From assembly GCF_000214725.1 (NCBI RefSeq), contig NC_015574.1:1686001-1750000 (forward strand): DNA of 64,000 nt, in the 5' to 3' direction. Numbering within the stretch: the first letter of the stretch is position 1; every line of letters begins with the position of its first letter. Below the pieces are notes generated by a model, which made no database searches, was not told where the DNA came from, and saw only the letters and a list, made by a program, of their open reading frames with translations. A program made the translations under genes and the position numbers. This document shows, piece after piece, positions 48,680-54,972 of this stretch. Source of the stretch: Methanobacterium paludis (GTDB lineage: Archaea > Methanobacteriota > Methanobacteria > Methanobacteriales > Methanobacteriaceae).

Positions 48680-48834
48680 GAACCTAAATCCTCTCGGATC
48701 TAAGTTCTAAATTGGTTTACAAAAAATTGTCATGGTTTTTTGTAAGGCATAGACGTGTATATGTATTAAAAACGATGGGAATCGTTTTCAGCTTAGGAAG
48801 ATTACCCTCAAATCCTGAAAAGAATAATCTTCCT
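48680..48834. ncRNA. Cluster of four hairpins at the provirus boundary
   Basis: Four consecutive inverted repeats: 48680-48707 (GAAC-TA-ATCC pairing GGAT-TA-GTTC around TCTC), 48717-48745 (TTACAAAAAA / TTTTTTGTAA), 48769-48788 (AAAACGAT / ATCGTTTT around GGGA) and 48795-48834 (AGGAAGATTA / TAATCTTCCT). No coding sequence overlaps. It could be an untranslated RNA, a terminator group or part of the attachment site. Strand is undetermined; no known RNA family recognised. Confidence 0.4.
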
Positions 48835-48858
48835 GTATAATACTTTGTTTTTAGAGAC

Positions 48859-48872
48859 TATAAACTAAAGCG
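48859..48872 (+). repeat. Direct repeat flanking the lysis module, left copy
   Basis: TATAAACTAAAGCG is found identically at 53274-53287, followed in both places by a similar GA-AATT/GAGATT stretch. The two copies enclose the whole minus-strand lysis module (methyltransferase to zinc-ribbon gene), as recombination scars or module ends might. Confidence 0.45.
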
Positions 48873-48877
48873 TGAAA

Positions 48878-48912
48878 TTAAGTTAATTCCATACTACAAT
48901 AACAGATTATTC
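48878..48912 (-). pseudogene. Remnant of a C71 peptidase 3' end
   Basis: Read leftward, this encodes RIICYCSMELT then a stop, against REIYYYSMELA then a stop at the end of the intact pseudomurein endoisopeptidase gene (49874). About 26 of 32 bases match (TAATTCCATACT is identical). It lies immediately downstream of the methyltransferase gene, as if that gene had been inserted at, or exchanged next to, an older copy of the peptidase gene. Confidence 0.55.
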
Positions 48913-48937
48913 GTTGTATTTGTTATTTTTATAGCTT

Positions 48938-49699
48938 TTAACAACCTTTACAATTAAAATTTTCCAAAGTTGTAGATTTAATTTCCTCCTTACTATTTCC
49001 CATTCTTTCTCGGATCAAATCACAATATTCAGGATCTTGTTCTATCAAGATACAATCTCTACCTAAATTAGAACATGCAACTCCTGTTGTACCACTACCT
49101 GCACAATTATCCAGGACCAAATCACCGGGGTTAGTATAAGTCTTAATAATATATTCAAAGAGTTTAACAGGCTTTTGAGTAGGATGATAGGTTTTCCTAT
49201 CCCTTGAAAATGTTATAACATCCAATGGGAACCGTTCACCATTACTCTTAGTTTCTGAAGATTTATAAGGTGAATAAACTGTATGTTTTCTTTGATTACC
49301 TGAACGTTTTCTATGATATGGTTTACTCATCCACATTTGCGGATTATAAGTGGGTAACTTCTTATAAAATACCAGTAAAACTTCATGAGCTCGTAATGGC
49401 ATTTTATGTGAATTTAAAAATCCAACAGGACAAGTTTTCTGCCATATCCATTCATAACGGAACATTTCACGATTACTTTGAATTAAATCCGCCGTAAATG
49501 GAGGCAACGAAGATAATACAATAGCTCCATGGTCCTTTATAATTCGATTATACTCATTCCAAAGAGGTTCTAATGGAATAATATTATCCCATTTACATGC
49601 TGTTGTTCCATAAGGTAAATCACATAAAATTAGATCTACACTTTTATCTTTTATAGATTGCATAATTTCAAGGCAATCTCCTTCATATAAATTATACAT
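48938..49699 (-). CDS. DNA methyltransferase, beta class (N6-adenine or N4-cytosine)
   Basis: 253 residues. Catalytic motif IV is CDLPYGT (residue about 26), ahead of the SAM motif LVLDNCAGSGTTGVAC (about 200), so the order is that of beta-class methyltransferases. A central basic stretch (KPYHRKRSGNQRKH) and HPTQKPVKLFEYII precede motif I. It ends CKGC. No restriction enzyme gene is adjacent, so it is probably an orphan viral enzyme that protects viral DNA from host restriction. Start ATG after GAGGGGTG. It is the first gene of the provirus side, separated from the peptidase by terminator-like repeats. Confidence 0.9.
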   Translation of the reverse strand: MYNLYEGDCLEIMQSIKDKSVDLILCDLPYGTTACKWDNIIPLEPLWNEYNRIIKDHGAIVLSSLPPFTADLIQSNREMFRYEWIWQKTCPVGFLNSHKMPLRAHEVLLVFYKKLPTYNPQMWMSKPYHRKRSGNQRKHTVYSPYKSSETKSNGERFPLDVITFSRDRKTYHPTQKPVKLFEYIIKTYTNPGDLVLDNCAGSGTTGVACSNLGRDCILIEQDPEYCDLIRERMGNSKEEIKSTTLENFNCKGC

Positions 49700-49779
49700 A
49701 GTTCTCTACACCCCTCTCTCACTAAATTTTTATTAAGAATGCTTACATAAAGCATCCCCTGTGGTTGTAGAAAACCCAT

Positions 49780-49817
49780 CCCCCCATATAAGTATCTTAA
49801 CTCCACTTTATGGGGGG
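49780..49817. repeat. Strong inverted repeat between methyltransferase and peptidase genes
   Basis: CCCCCCATA (49780-49788) and TATGGGGGG (49809-49817) form a perfect 9-bp stem with a 20-base loop. It lies upstream of the methyltransferase on the minus strand, where it could be a 5' leader structure or operator. Confidence 0.6.
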
Positions 49818-49835
49818 TTATATTTAATAAAATTC

Positions 49836-49867
49836 TAAAAAAATAACCTTCTTATCTCTTGAGAAGG
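49836..49867 (-). terminator. Terminator after the C71 peptidase gene
   Basis: CCTTCT and AGAAGG close a hairpin seven bases after the peptidase stop codon, followed on the minus strand by TTATTTTTTT. It would end the holin-peptidase transcript before the methyltransferase gene. Confidence 0.65.
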
Positions 49868-49873
49868 CCACAT

Positions 49874-50557
49874 TTAAGCTAATTCCATACTGTAGTAATA
49901 GATTTCTCTTCCATCCGTTGCATTGTCAAGGATCGTAGATAAACAGGTTATATTTTCACCTTTTGTTGGATCATTTATCAAGTAATGATCATCACCACTG
50001 AGTCCTTTAATCAATACATAATGCCCATAATCTCCTTTGTATCCCAGACATGTTGCATTCTTTGTCTGTATATGTGCTATCACAGGTTTACATTGATTCA
50101 ATGCTGCCTTAACTCCTGCAATATTCCTACTTATTTTTGTTAGTTTGAAACCTAATTTTGCAGCACCTGCGATCAAGTTCTCAGGTGTGGTCCCTGAACT
50201 GGTTGTGTTACATGCTGCCTTGAACTGTGCTTCACTTTTATATTTGAATAGGCCACAACTACCCATGGATAGGCTTGTAGGTCCACATGTAGTTGAACTG
50301 TCTTGGTAGTTTTGAGGTATTGGTGATGTACCTGTACCTATCACAGTTCCATAATTCGGGAATATGTCTCCATGATTAACAGCCCATTGAAAAGCCCTTT
50401 TATAAAAATCCAGGTAGTTAGCTTTCAATACCTTCTGTTGTTTGTTGTTGCTATCTGTTAACGTTGCATAATTTGGAAAACGTTTATTTGCTTTAATAAA
50501 ATTTGAAATCCCATTTGCTCCATCAAGGAGTTGTGCTTTATTTATCCTAATTGACAT
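49874..50557 (-). CDS. Pseudomurein endoisopeptidase, peptidase family C71 (PeiW/PeiP-like)
   Basis: ATG 50557 follows GGAGAGATAATC; upstream in-frame codons have no site. 227 residues. The N-terminal part (about 10-35, GANGISNFIKANKRFPNY) is one pseudomurein-binding repeat. The catalytic domain has Cys91 in STTCGPTSLSMG, His179 in DYGHYVLIKG and Asp196 in YLINDP, the C-H-D triad of family C71. These enzymes cut the Ala-Lys isopeptide bond of pseudomurein and lyse Methanobacteria; they are known from virus psiM2 and provirus psiM100. Only one binding repeat is present and the protein is short compared with PeiW/PeiP. No signal peptide, so release needs a holin. Confidence 0.9.
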   Translation of the reverse strand: MSIRINKAQLLDGANGISNFIKANKRFPNYATLTDSNNKQQKVLKANYLDFYKRAFQWAVNHGDIFPNYGTVIGTGTSPIPQNYQDSSTTCGPTSLSMGSCGLFKYKSEAQFKAACNTTSSGTTPENLIAGAAKLGFKLTKISRNIAGVKAALNQCKPVIAHIQTKNATCLGYKGDYGHYVLIKGLSGDDHYLINDPTKGENITCLSTILDNATDGREIYYYSMELA

Positions 50558-50591
50558 GATTATATCTCTCCAAAAGTTCATAAAATACAAT

Positions 50592-50657
50592 GTGTGGGGA
50601 AATGTTCTTGAATTACCAATTGCTCCATTGATATTTATTGAGAAACAGCCCCACACT
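50592..50657. repeat. Inverted repeat between the two peptidase genes
   Basis: GTGTGGGG (50592-50599) pairs with CCCCACAC (50650-50657), and TGTT with AACA inside. On the minus strand it follows the papain-like gene's stop within a few bases and precedes the C71 gene's ribosome binding site, so it could be an attenuator or RNA-processing hairpin. Confidence 0.55.
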
Positions 50658-50666
50658 AAAAAAAAG

Positions 50667-51485
50667 TTAATCTAATGCTTTTAAATCAGCTTGTAATTGT
50701 TTTAAATCAAAACCATCTGGTGATTTACCATTCACAAGGAATTCTTCACTTAATACGCACCATGCCTCATCAACGTACTTATCCCAGAACTTCCAGGTCA
50801 TGAACTGTTTTTTACCCCAGGTAATTACCCAAATTCCTTCTTTAGTTATCTTAACAATACGTACAACGGCTTCAAGTCTCTTTTTAGATGTTAGTTTTCC
50901 ATAACCTGCATCAATTACACAATGGCCACCTTCAATACTTGCATTTTTAGTTTGAACATCCCAAGGTTCCCCTTTCTCAAACTGTTCCATAGCATAAGCA
51001 GGGACCAAAAATCCAATATTAAGTGCACTAAAAAGATACTGAGCTATCTTAATCTCCTCATGATCTGCTTGATCCAACTGTACGAAAGCACCTATCTTAT
51101 GTCTTACTCCGTTCTTATCTGGTATCCCTGTATTCTTCCAGTATTTCAGGACATCACGGAGCATACAGCCGTTATCGTTTTCACCAGTCTTTGGATCATA
51201 TCCGCTGATGGCACTGTAAGCTTCAAGGGCATTTGCATCTGTAAATTCTGGTGTCTTTCCACCCTGAGTAAGCCATAACATCAACATATGCAGAGGTCCT
51301 GCAATCGCACAATCCCCTATTTTATCATTAAGAAACATTCCCCAATCAGTAAAGGCTTCATAATCGTTTGTCGAATCTGGTGGTGTTGGTAAGACTGTTT
51401 TATCAATATATGCTGCTAATTTTAGATCTCTTTCATCTTTCTCAAAAGGCAATTTTCCAAGTTTTAAGTTAGTCGTATTAATCAT
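50667..51485 (-). CDS. Papain-like cysteine peptidase of viral type
   Basis: 272 residues. NDKIGDCAIAGPLHM places a catalytic Cys at about residue 59, GGHCVIDAGYG gives the His, and WVITWGKKQFMTWKFW supplies the third region, the order of C1/C39-like papain-fold peptidases. Homologues with this 'GDC...GGH...WG' pattern are common uncharacterised proteins of tailed viruses. Its ATG overlaps the stop of the upstream holin-like gene (ATGA), and the next gene is the C71 endoisopeptidase, which suggests a second lytic enzyme cutting another peptide bond of the wall; a processing role is the alternative. No signal peptide. Confidence 0.7.
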   Translation of the reverse strand: MINTTNLKLGKLPFEKDERDLKLAAYIDKTVLPTPPDSTNDYEAFTDWGMFLNDKIGDCAIAGPLHMLMLWLTQGGKTPEFTDANALEAYSAISGYDPKTGENDNGCMLRDVLKYWKNTGIPDKNGVRHKIGAFVQLDQADHEEIKIAQYLFSALNIGFLVPAYAMEQFEKGEPWDVQTKNASIEGGHCVIDAGYGKLTSKKRLEAVVRIVKITKEGIWVITWGKKQFMTWKFWDKYVDEAWCVLSEEFLVNGKSPDGFDLKQLQADLKALD

Positions 51486-51637
51486 CTCCTTTTATAAATT
51501 ATATAAATAAAAATCAAAAGAAAAATAATGCTTAGATTACTTCCTACAACCAAGAAACGTAAGAATAAAATAAATAGGATAATTTCAAGGATTAAATAAA
51601 ATCCTTCCAGCATTGTTTCATATAACCAACTGCTCAC
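51482..51637 (-). CDS. Holin-like small membrane protein (51 aa)
   Basis: GTG at 51637 follows GAGGTGAT with a five-base gap. The protein begins MSSWLYETMLEGFYLILEI and has one long or two closely spaced hydrophobic helices (about 10-30 and 33-48) ending KRR. Its TGA overlaps the ATG of the papain-like peptidase, giving translational coupling. Position immediately before wall-degrading peptidases, small size and a positively charged tail are all holin features. Sequence family not recognised, so holin is an inference from context. Confidence 0.65.
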   Translation of the reverse strand: MSSWLYETMLEGFYLILEIILFILFLRFLVVGSNLSIIFLLIFIYIIYKRR

Positions 51638-51642
51638 ACGTT

Positions 51643-51679
51643 ATCACCTCAAATCTTTTAAAAAAAGATTTATCAAAAA
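51643..51679 (-). repeat. Direct repeat 1: leader hairpin plus Shine-Dalgarno
   Basis: Nearly identical to 52122-52159 (one extra A there). Read on the minus strand it has AAATCTTTT / AAAAGATTT hairpin arms and then GAGGTGAT, the ribosome binding site for the 51-aa holin-like gene. The two copies lie 479 bases apart and enclose the 45-aa membrane protein gene, the tRNA-Ser and the 26-nt hairpin array. Confidence 0.85.
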
Positions 51680-51702
51680 CTGTTATTTCAAAAAAGAACA
51701 TG

Positions 51703-51884
51703 AGTTATTTCCAAATTGGAAAATACTGAACTATTAGGAAATTCCTAACGGTTGAGTTATCTTAAAATATCGGATAACTGAAACGGACACAAATTGTATC
51801 CATTCGAGTTAGTGCAAAAAATGCACATACTGAACTTACTACAAATTGTAGTAGGTTGAACTAACCGGAAATTCCAGATTGTTG
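51703..51884 (-). repeat. Array of seven 26-nt hairpin units (likely RNA element)
   Basis: Seven palindromic units have centres at 51715, 51741, 51767, 51793, 51819, 51845 and 51871, exactly 26 bases apart. On the minus strand each reads as outer arms (AGU/ACU, AAC/GUU, or AAU/GUU), a 2-nt mismatch, an inner stem that differs in every unit (for example UACUAC/GUAGUA, UUAGG/CCUAA, GUGCA/UGCAC, UUUCC/GGAAA), and a 5-nt loop that is AAUUU in five units. Arm changes are compensatory. Two units need U-G wobbles that work only in the minus-strand RNA (GGAUAC/GUGUCC; the GG-U-C unit next to the tRNA). Unit 3 (51755-51780) has an altered loop. A weak eighth unit may exist at about 51681-51701. It is not coding: period is not a multiple of three. 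It begins ten bases after the tRNA 3' end and ends before direct repeat 1. Confidence 0.85.
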
Positions 51885-51893
51885 AAAAATTAA

Positions 51894-51975
51894 CGCCCAT
51901 GACAGGATTTGAACCTGTGAGATCTAACGATCACCAGGTTAGCAACCTGGCGCTGTACCACTGAGCCACATGGGC
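51894..51975 (-). tRNA. tRNA-Ser (anticodon GCU)
   Basis: An 82-nt cloverleaf: acceptor GCCCATG / CATGGGC with discriminator G, D-arm GCTC...CAGC (one C-C mismatch), anticodon stem CCAGG / CCTGG around TTGCTAA (GCT), a 15-nt variable arm with GATC/GATC stem as expected for class II tRNA-Ser, and T-arm ACAGG / CCTGT. CCA is not encoded. It reads AGC/AGU codons. Its 5' end is only four bases after the stop of the 45-aa membrane protein, so it must be cut from a common transcript, and its 3' end leads into the hairpin array. Being inside the provirus, it is probably virus-encoded. Confidence 0.95.
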
Positions 51976-51979
51976 AAAA

Positions 51980-52117
51980 TTAAATGAACATCAAGAGTAT
52001 TTTAACAAGAATACTCAACACCATAAATATGAAAAGACCAATGATAAAAATTGCAAATAAGGATACACCAATGACACCAGCACCAAACAAAATATCTTTC
52101 ACTCCAAAGATTTCCAT
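51980..52117 (-). CDS. Small membrane protein (45 aa), second holin-like candidate
   Basis: ATG at 52117 after GAGGTGATCTAA. The protein reads MEIFGVKDILFGAGVIGVSL and continues as one hydrophobic helix to about residue 35, then LVKILLMFI. It shares its leader (hairpin plus ribosome binding site, direct repeat 2) with the 51-aa holin-like gene, so the two may be duplicates of one leader with different proteins, perhaps holin and antiholin. The tRNA-Ser starts four bases after its stop. No sequence family recognised. Confidence 0.6.
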   Translation of the reverse strand: MEIFGVKDILFGAGVIGVSLFAIFIIGLFIFMVLSILVKILLMFI

Positions 52118-52121
52118 TTAG

Positions 52122-52159
52122 ATCACCTCAAAATCTTTTAAAAAAAGATTTATCAAAAA
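52122..52159 (-). repeat. Direct repeat 2: leader hairpin plus Shine-Dalgarno
   Basis: Matches 51643-51679 except for one inserted A. It begins eight bases after the YkgJ-type gene stop codon (52167) and supplies the ribosome binding site for the 45-aa membrane protein. Its hairpin (AAATCTTTT / AAAAGATTT) is preceded on the minus strand by a T-rich stretch. Confidence 0.85.
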
Positions 52160-52166
52160 ATAAAAG

Positions 52167-52631
52167 TCATTTAGAACTAATAAGGTTTGATGGAATTTTT
52201 GCATTGAAATTAGGGTTTAATATGCCTTCTTTCTGCTTATCAAACAATTCTTTTTCCAAAGCAAGTTTATATCCACATTCATCTGAAAAAAAGCCATAAT
52301 CAAGTGTATGTGGAAGTCCATACCAAGGATGATCCCTACAAACAGCAGGTCTTCTATCATGAACGGAACATTTATTATCCTTCTGAAGAGTACATGTGAA
52401 ATATTCCCTATCCTCCTTCCATTTACCCACTAAAGAAGGTTTAAGCTTTAATACTTCTCCCTTTGATAACTTTCTCCAGAATGAATATATAAATGTAAAA
52501 TCGCTCTTAAACCTATCTTCACCTTTTAAACCATTTGGAAACTCTTTTTCAACTGTTTCTTCAATTTCTTTAAAAGAATTACCAATGTTAATAACTTTAC
52601 AACACGTTCCACATTGCAAACAATCAGACAA
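52167..52631 (-). CDS. YkgJ family cysteine-cluster protein
   Basis: TTG at 52631 has GGAGGTAATT just upstream and gives MSDCLQCGTCCKVINIGN; an ATG at 52664 lies before that site. 154 residues with CLQCGTCC at the start and CTLQKDNKCSVHDRRPAVCR around residues 90-115, the conserved cysteine pattern of the YkgJ (UPF0153) family, thought to bind zinc or an iron-sulfur cluster. Function is unknown; in viruses of Methanobacteria it could modify host or virion components. It lies between the secreted zinc-ribbon gene (37 bases) and the 45-aa membrane protein gene in the same leftward run. Confidence 0.85.
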   Translation of the reverse strand: MSDCLQCGTCCKVINIGNSFKEIEETVEKEFPNGLKGEDRFKSDFTFIYSFWRKLSKGEVLKLKPSLVGKWKEDREYFTCTLQKDNKCSVHDRRPAVCRDHPWYGLPHTLDYGFFSDECGYKLALEKELFDKQKEGILNPNFNAKIPSNLISSK

Positions 52632-52668
52632 GTTAATTACCTCCAAAAAAGGATTAAAAGTCATTTGT

Positions 52669-53127
52669 TTATAATGACATTCCTAAAAGATTTACATCCT
52701 TATATTGACTTATTCTATCAAACATGAGTTCTCCATGGCTTTTTTGAACTGGTGCAATTTCTGCACTTGTTGCATTATTTGCAACAACTGGTTTCGGAAC
52801 TTCATAATAACTCAAATACACACCAGATCCACCACTTTTACAACGTCCATCAACTGCACAAAAGTCAGAATCACAATGACCGCAGGTCCATTCACCTTCA
52901 GCTGTTCCTTTTGGATTCCACTCAAGACACTCATAATGATGACAGAAAGGACAATAGTTTTCAAAGATACCTATGTGATAGGTATATGAATGTTCTCCAC
53001 AACTGCAAAGAGCCGTGGCCTTTACGTATTTATCCTGAATGCCCACATTATATGCAGTTGAAGCACTTGAAACTGGAAGAATCAAGAACAGTCCTATGAT
53101 TAAAAGTATTCCAAATAATTTCTTAAT
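52669..53127 (-). CDS. Secreted zinc-ribbon protein, apparent ATT start
   Basis: A TTG start at 53085 would begin inside a hydrophobic stretch. The frame extends to ATT at 53127, directly after an in-frame stop and nine bases after AGGAG, giving IKKLFGILLIIGLFLILPVS then SAST, a good signal peptide. The mature part has CSCG, CPFCHHYEC, CGHCDSDFC and a further Cys, which should bind two zinc ions, followed by a Ser/Asn linker and a helical tail. 152 residues. Family not recognised; similar secreted Cys-rich proteins occur in Methanobacteria. First gene of the leftward lysis-side run. A 47-codon frame (53100-53243) overlapping its start is not supported. Confidence 0.6.
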   Translation of the reverse strand: MKKLFGILLIIGLFLILPVSSASTAYNVGIQDKYVKATALCSCGEHSYTYHIGIFENYCPFCHHYECLEWNPKGTAEGEWTCGHCDSDFCAVDGRCKSGGSGVYLSYYEVPKPVVANNATSAEIAPVQKSHGELMFDRISQYKDVNLLGMSL

Positions 53128-53273
53128 TTAATCACGCTCCTAATTTGGTGTTGGTTTACAATCTTAGCATTGCTGTTAGATTGATAGACACTGCCACATT
53201 GGAGTTTAACGTCTATTTCAGACGGTAAGGTGCATGTAATCACTCTCCTAATTAATGGTTAGACTGAAAAGGG

Positions 53274-53287
53274 TATAAACTAAAGCG
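53274..53287 (+). repeat. Direct repeat flanking the lysis module, right copy
   Basis: Identical to TATAAACTAAAGCG at 48859-48872. It lies between the zinc-ribbon gene and the plus-strand membrane glycosyltransferase, at the point where transcription direction changes. Confidence 0.45.
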
Positions 53288-53381
53288 AGAGATTTAAAAG
53301 AAAAATAAGAATTAAGAAAGAAGAAAAATCTTTAAGGACAATATGAACTATTTAATAATAACAACAAGTTAATGAGGACAT

Positions 53382-54965
53382 ATGATGAGGGATTATAGAT
53401 CTATTCTAAAAAATAACTTTGATTTAATCTTAGTTTTGACTTTATATTCCTTATTAAGTGTTTTTTTCTTCAGTTATTATCAATACCTAATTAATGCAGA
53501 TGGGATTTCATATATTGGAATCGCTCAAAAATACGTCGCTGGTGATTGGTCTAATGCCATTAATGAGTATTGGGGACCTTTATTTTCATGGTTATTAATT
53601 CCATTTTTATTATTTAATAAAACAGCACTTTATCCATTATTTTCAGCTAAGATACTATCTTTAATTATAGGTTTTTTCACTATAATTGGGGTGGAAAGGT
53701 TATCTCAAAATTTAGGTATTGAACGGATTTTTAGAGTTGCAGTATTGTTTTCCCTAGTTCCAATTGTTTTATATTTTGCAGTGGCTTCTATTACTCCTGA
53801 TTTATTAGTTACTTGTTTACTTGTTTATTATTTAATTGTTATTTTTGACCCAAAATATTCCAATAAACTTTCAAATGGCATATTCTGTGGTATAATTGGG
53901 GCTGCTGCTTATTTGACTAAAACTTATGCATTGCCCTTTTTTTGTTGTTCATTCTGTTTTTTTAGTTTGATCTATTATTTTAAGAGCACTTCAACTGATA
54001 AAAAAAGGAATATACTGAAAAATTTCTTTTTAGGAATTTTCATATTTTTTGTTATAAGTGGAGTTTGGATAGGAACAATAAGTGATAAATATGGGCATTC
54101 AACTATTGGAACCTCAACTGAATATAACCACGCTTTGGTTGGCCCTACATCTCAAGGCCACCCTATGTATTATCAAGGTCTTCTAAAACCACCAAATAAT
54201 AGTGCTGTCACTGTTTGGGAAGATCCTTCCAACCTTAAAATGGAACAGTGGAGTCCCTTCGAATCAATAAGCTATTTTAAGTATCAATTAAATATTATTG
54301 GTAAAAATGTGCTCTTAATAATTAATTATATTGAAAACTTTTCACTTTTTTCTATTTTAATAATTATTTTCAGTTTAGTTTTCATCTTTAAACCTTCTTC
54401 TGAGGATTCAAAGAATAAATTGACATGCTTGTTGGTAACCATAATACTTTATTGTGGAGGTTATACTTTAATTCTAGTAGAAATGAGATATATCTATTTA
54501 ATATGTATCTTACTACTTTTAATGGCTTTTTATCTGCTTAATATCGCATTTAAACAGAATATCCTTAATGTAAAAATCCGAAATATACTTTTAATGCTTT
54601 TAGTAATCTCGTTTATAATCCCATCTACGATTAACTTAATTCAAACTGCAAATATGGGGGAAGGGGCTTATGATTTGAGTCAAACTTTAAAAGCAGATTA
54701 TGGATTGCAGGGAAACATTGCTTCTAATGGAAAATGGGAATACAGCTTAGATACTTCTTATTATTTAAATGATAAATATTATGGAATAACAAAAAACACA
54801 ACAAATGCCAATGATTTACAGAGGGAATTAGAAGATAATAACGTAAGTTACTATTTTGTTTGGGATACAAATAGTGATTTACAATTTTCAGATTATAAAA
54901 AAATAACTAATGGTAACATGGCGGGTCTAACCATATATTCAAGAATAAACCATTTAAGTAATTAA
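53382..54965 (+). CDS. GT-C type membrane glycosyltransferase, provirus moron
   Basis: 527 residues with about ten to twelve membrane helices, the extracytoplasmic acidic loop NADGISYIGIAQ (about residue 38), NEYWGPLFSWLLIPF, and a soluble C-terminal end. The same protein type, roughly half identical by eye, is encoded by the frameshifted gene at 12442-14030 (shared KILSLIIGFFTI, EYNHA-VGP, QWSPF). GT39/GT83-like enzymes transfer sugars from polyprenyl phosphate outside the membrane. It is the only plus-strand gene in this part, set between the lysis and tail modules, as morons usually are. It could alter the host surface glycan of the lysogen and exclude other viruses; this is inference. Confidence 0.75.
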   Translation: MMRDYRSILKNNFDLILVLTLYSLLSVFFFSYYQYLINADGISYIGIAQKYVAGDWSNAINEYWGPLFSWLLIPFLLFNKTALYPLFSAKILSLIIGFFTIIGVERLSQNLGIERIFRVAVLFSLVPIVLYFAVASITPDLLVTCLLVYYLIVIFDPKYSNKLSNGIFCGIIGAAAYLTKTYALPFFCCSFCFFSLIYYFKSTSTDKKRNILKNFFLGIFIFFVISGVWIGTISDKYGHSTIGTSTEYNHALVGPTSQGHPMYYQGLLKPPNNSAVTVWEDPSNLKMEQWSPFESISYFKYQLNIIGKNVLLIINYIENFSLFSILIIIFSLVFIFKPSSEDSKNKLTCLLVTIILYCGGYTLILVEMRYIYLICILLLLMAFYLLNIAFKQNILNVKIRNILLMLLVISFIIPSTINLIQTANMGEGAYDLSQTLKADYGLQGNIASNGKWEYSLDTSYYLNDKYYGITKNTTNANDLQRELEDNNVSYYFVWDTNSDLQFSDYKKITNGNMAGLTIYSRINHLSN

Positions 54966-54972
54966 CATGAAT

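Noticed and set aside
51703..51884. Hairpin array considered as a CRISPR array
   Set aside because: Units are contiguous with a 26-base period, there are no unique spacers between identical repeats, and no cas genes are present; only loop and arm symmetry are conserved.
51703..51884. Hairpin array considered as protein-coding repeat
   Set aside because: A 26-base period shifts frame in each unit and no long open frame spans it.
53100..53243. 47-codon frame starting at GTG 53243 on the minus strand
   Set aside because: Overlaps the signal peptide of the zinc-ribbon gene in another frame; Shine-Dalgarno is too close to the start. Cannot be excluded fully.
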